From positions 1 through 29,859 of the forward strand of contig DCXN01000005.1 in the NCBI GenBank assembly GCA_002327685.1: a DNA stretch of 29,859 bases. The letters are read 5' to 3'. This DNA is from Patescibacteria group bacterium UBA2135 (lineage in GTDB: Bacteria; Patescibacteriota; Minisyncoccia; Phycocordibacterales; UBA2135). The notes beneath the pieces are model-generated. The model was not told where the DNA came from. It did not search any database and saw only the letters and a program-made list of their open reading frames with translations. Positions 28,244-29,859 of the stretch are shown piece by piece. The translations under genes and the position numbers were made by a program. The first letter of the stretch is position 1; every line of letters begins with the position of its first letter.

Positions 28244-28272
28244 TTGACTTTAGAGCGTAGTTTATATACTAT
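28244..28272 (+). promoter_or_regulatory. Promoter for rpsS-rplV-rpsC
   Basis: TTGACT (28244-28249) with TACTAT (28267-28272) at 17 nt; an alternative TATACT lies at 15 nt (28265-28270). Confidence 0.65.
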
Positions 28273-28278
28273 ATCTTG

Positions 28279-28300
28279 AAGCCCGAAAAGGGCTTTATTA
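28279..28300 (+). promoter_or_regulatory. Hairpin at the start of the rpsS transcript
   Basis: AAGCCC-GAAAA-GGGCTT followed by TATTATT; it begins at the predicted transcription start, like those of secE, fusA and rplC. Confidence 0.6.
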
Positions 28301-28348
28301 TTGTGTTATTCGGAGTATTCGGATACAATTCGTAGATTCGGATTATCA
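28301..28348. repeat. ATTCGG words before rpsS (family 9)
   Basis: TATTCGGAGTATTCGGATAC and GATTCGGATTATC words, inverse of the CCGAAT words after rpsJ; ends 2 nt before the rpsS ATG. Confidence 0.55.
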
Positions 28349-28350
28349 CT

Positions 28351-28695
28351 ATGACCAGATCACTCAAGAAGGGTCCATATTTGGACCCGAAATTAATGAA
28401 AAAAATTGAAGGGAAGAAACCAGACACAGCTGGTGTTGTTAAGACGTGGGCGCGCGCTAGTCAGATTTCACCAGAGATGGTTGGTTTTACATTTGGTGTA
28501 CACAACGGCAAAGAACATATTCCTGTAAAAGTGAATGAAGACATGGTTGGACATCGACTGGGAGAATTTTCACCAACAAAAAAATTCATTCGCCATGGTG
28601 GTAAAATGCAGAAAGAACAAGAGCAAAAACGAAAAGAAGCAGAAATTGTGGCGGCAAAAGCAGCAAAAACCGCTGAAACCACGAAGAAAAAATAA
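28351..28695 (+). CDS. rpsS: Ribosomal protein uS19 with C-terminal tail
   Basis: 30S head protein. MTRSLKKGPYLDPKLMKKIE, the VHNGKEHIPVKVNEDMVGHR core and GEFSPTKKFIRHGG are canonical and end near residue 87. A further ~27 residues rich in Lys, Glu and Ala (KEAEIVAAKAAKTAE) form a helical tail absent from typical 92-residue S19. Its stop overlaps the rplV start by one base (TAATG), so the two are translationally coupled. Confidence 0.97.
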   Translation: MTRSLKKGPYLDPKLMKKIEGKKPDTAGVVKTWARASQISPEMVGFTFGVHNGKEHIPVKVNEDMVGHRLGEFSPTKKFIRHGGKMQKEQEQKRKEAEIVAAKAAKTAETTKKK

Positions 28696-29084
28696 TGAAA
28701 TCTTTCCTAAAAAATTACAGACAGTCTCCAAGAAAAGTTCGTTTAGTCGCGGGCCTGATTCGCCGCAGAAGTGTTCCACGAGCACGTATCCTTTTGGATA
28801 CAGCGCCCAAGAGGGCCGCAGTGCCAATGAGGAAACTGCTTGAATCAGCGGTTGCCAATGCGAAACATAATGATAGTAAAACTTCCGAAGAAAATTTGTT
28901 TGTAAAAGAAATACGAATTGATGAAGGACCAACGTTGAAACGAAGCAGGGCGCGCGCGCGTCGAGCGGCGTATGTAATCCGCAAACGAACCAGCCGTATT
29001 TCTCTCGCTCTTGGAGAACGAGAGAAGAAAAAAGAAGCTAAAGCTTCTCCTGCTATTTCGAAAACTAAAAAGCTAAAAAGCTAA
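28695..29084 (+). CDS. rplV: Ribosomal protein uL22
   Basis: 50S protein lining the exit tunnel, 129 residues. LKNYRQSPRKVRLVAGLIR at the N terminus, LLESAVANAKHN, and the tunnel hairpin with GPTLKRSRARARRAAYVIRK (conserved basic loop) ahead of RTSRISLAL. The C-terminal KKEAKASPAISKTKKLKS is a Lys-rich tail whose last codons are made of AAAAAGCTAA words; the stop codon lies in that word. Confidence 0.97.
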   Translation: MKSFLKNYRQSPRKVRLVAGLIRRRSVPRARILLDTAPKRAAVPMRKLLESAVANAKHNDSKTSEENLFVKEIRIDEGPTLKRSRARARRAAYVIRKRTSRISLALGEREKKKEAKASPAISKTKKLKS

Positions 29085-29104
29085 TGAAGCTAATAAGCTA
29101 ACAC
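29070..29104. repeat. GCTAA words rplV-rpsC (family 8)
   Basis: AAAAAGCTAAAAAGCTAATG and AAGCTAATAAGCTAA words running from the end of rplV to just before the rpsC start; single-sided, without the inverse arm. Confidence 0.55.
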
Positions 29105-29107
29105 ATT

Positions 29108-29776
29108 ATGACTCACAACGTACATCCATATGCACACCGTCTCGGCATTATACGCGATTGGAAATCGCGCTGGTTTAGCTCTGGAGAAAAGTATAAAGAG
29201 TTTCTTCGCGCTGATGTTCTCCTGCGTGAATATTTAATGAAACGTCTGCGTGGTTTTTACATTGCTTCTATTGAGATGGAACGTAGTAATGAGGTGTTGA
29301 AAATTATTATTAAAACGGCTCGTCCCGGAATGATTATCGGCAGGCAAGGAGAAGGATCTCAAAGATTAAAAAAGGAAATTGATAAATTTATTACAAAATC
29401 AAATATTTCCAAAGGAGAAACTAAGCTTGAAATTGAAGAAGCGCGCTTTCCAGAATCAAATGCCGCAGTGGTGAGCCAAATGATTGCCGAAGCGCTTGAA
29501 AAACGTCTTCCATTCAGGCGGGTACTCAAACAGACACTTGATAAAGTATCTGTGAATAAACAAGTAAAAGGGGTACGCATAGCGCTTGCTGGTAGACTAG
29601 GTGGAGCGGAGATGAGTCGAAAAGAGGAAGCAAAATGGGGAATGATTCCATTGCAGACATTTCGCGCTGATGTTGATTTTGCTCGTGAACGTGCTATCTT
29701 ACCGTACGGTACCCTTGGTATTAAAGTATGGATTTATAAAGGCGAAATTTTCGCCGATCAAGATCAGCGAAAATAG
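29108..29776 (+). CDS. rpsC: Ribosomal protein uS3
   Basis: 30S mRNA-entry protein, 222 residues. N-terminal NVHPYAHRLGIIRDWKSRW, KH domain with PGMIIGRQGEGSQRLKKEI (the GxxG-type loop), and C-terminal domain GVRIALAGRLGGAEMSRKE and PYGTLGIKVWIYKGE. Normal layout and length. rplP would be expected after the window end. Confidence 0.98.
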   Translation: MTHNVHPYAHRLGIIRDWKSRWFSSGEKYKEFLRADVLLREYLMKRLRGFYIASIEMERSNEVLKIIIKTARPGMIIGRQGEGSQRLKKEIDKFITKSNISKGETKLEIEEARFPESNAAVVSQMIAEALEKRLPFRRVLKQTLDKVSVNKQVKGVRIALAGRLGGAEMSRKEEAKWGMIPLQTFRADVDFARERAILPYGTLGIKVWIYKGEIFADQDQRK

Positions 29777-29859
29777 CTTCACTAGCTTTTAGCTTCACTA
29801 GCCTCTTAGGACGGACGACAAACGTCGTTAACTTAAAGCTAACGAAGCTAACGAAGCTA
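29774..29859. repeat. Word-repeat hairpin spacer after rpsC (family 8, copy 2)
   Basis: Same order as 26511-26605: AGCTTCACTAGC words, TTAGGACGG loop, then GCTAACGAA words. The loop stem differs (ACGAC/GTCGT here versus GACG/CGTC), yet pairing is kept. It is cut by the window end. Confidence 0.8.

Noticed and set aside
28005..28244. 79-codon minus-strand frame overlapping the start of the orphan gene
   Set aside because: It runs through the palindrome and the promoter/leader region and overlaps the orphan gene in another frame; it has no SD or family resemblance. Most likely chance.

Overview
The window looks like a chromosome segment of a small-genome Candidate Phyla Radiation (Patescibacteria) bacterium, most likely Parcubacteria-like. 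The reasons are an AT-rich sequence with standard code, shortened housekeeping proteins (phosphoglycerate kinase, RecO, SecE), Lys-rich extensions on ribosomal proteins, no recognisable rplA after rplK, and many genes without a Shine-Dalgarno (SD) sequence. This placement is inference from protein character, not from a marker-gene tree.

Layout: (1) a 5'-truncated repetitive surface-type protein; tpiA and pgk (lower glycolysis); a small membrane protein; a HIT protein on the minus strand. (2) secE-nusG-rplK, each behind a large structured leader. (3) A nucleotide block with folA (DHFR), a HxGH nucleotidyltransferase, a nucleotidyltransferase-like/dCMP-deaminase fusion, a second HIT protein and a divergent thyA. 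Deaminase, ThyA and DHFR form a plausible dCMP to dUMP to dTMP route. (4) argS, and an ileS whose product carries a complete histidine-phosphatase domain inserted between the two halves of a zinc-binding module. (5) recO, a small membrane protein, rpmB and an M50 site-2 protease. (6) The str cluster rpsL-rpsG-fusA-tuf, interrupted between rpsG and fusA by a minus-strand membrane protein. (7) The S10 cluster rpsJ | rplC-rplD-rplW-rplB | rpsS-rplV-rpsC, interrupted twice: by a zinc-ribbon protein plus a RelE-type toxin-antitoxin pair, and by a minus-strand orphan gene with a pseudoknot-like leader.

The most striking feature is the intergenic DNA. Most spacers next to housekeeping genes consist of a short locus-specific word (about 6-12 nt) iterated imperfectly and followed by its reverse complement, so that the spacer can fold into a long imperfect hairpin. 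Many of these run from the stop codon of one gene to the start codon of the next and leave no SD. At least ten word families can be told apart. One of them also appears in frame inside ileS at two sites, and a third ileS site carries a different word. In contrast, accessory genes (small membrane proteins, folA, thyA, the zinc-ribbon gene, the orphan in the S10 cluster) mostly have consensus promoters, SD sequences and intrinsic terminators. Four promoters of translation or secretion genes (secE, fusA, rplC, rpsS) are followed almost at once by a small GC-rich hairpin.

No rRNA, tRNA, CRISPR array or insertion sequence was recognised.
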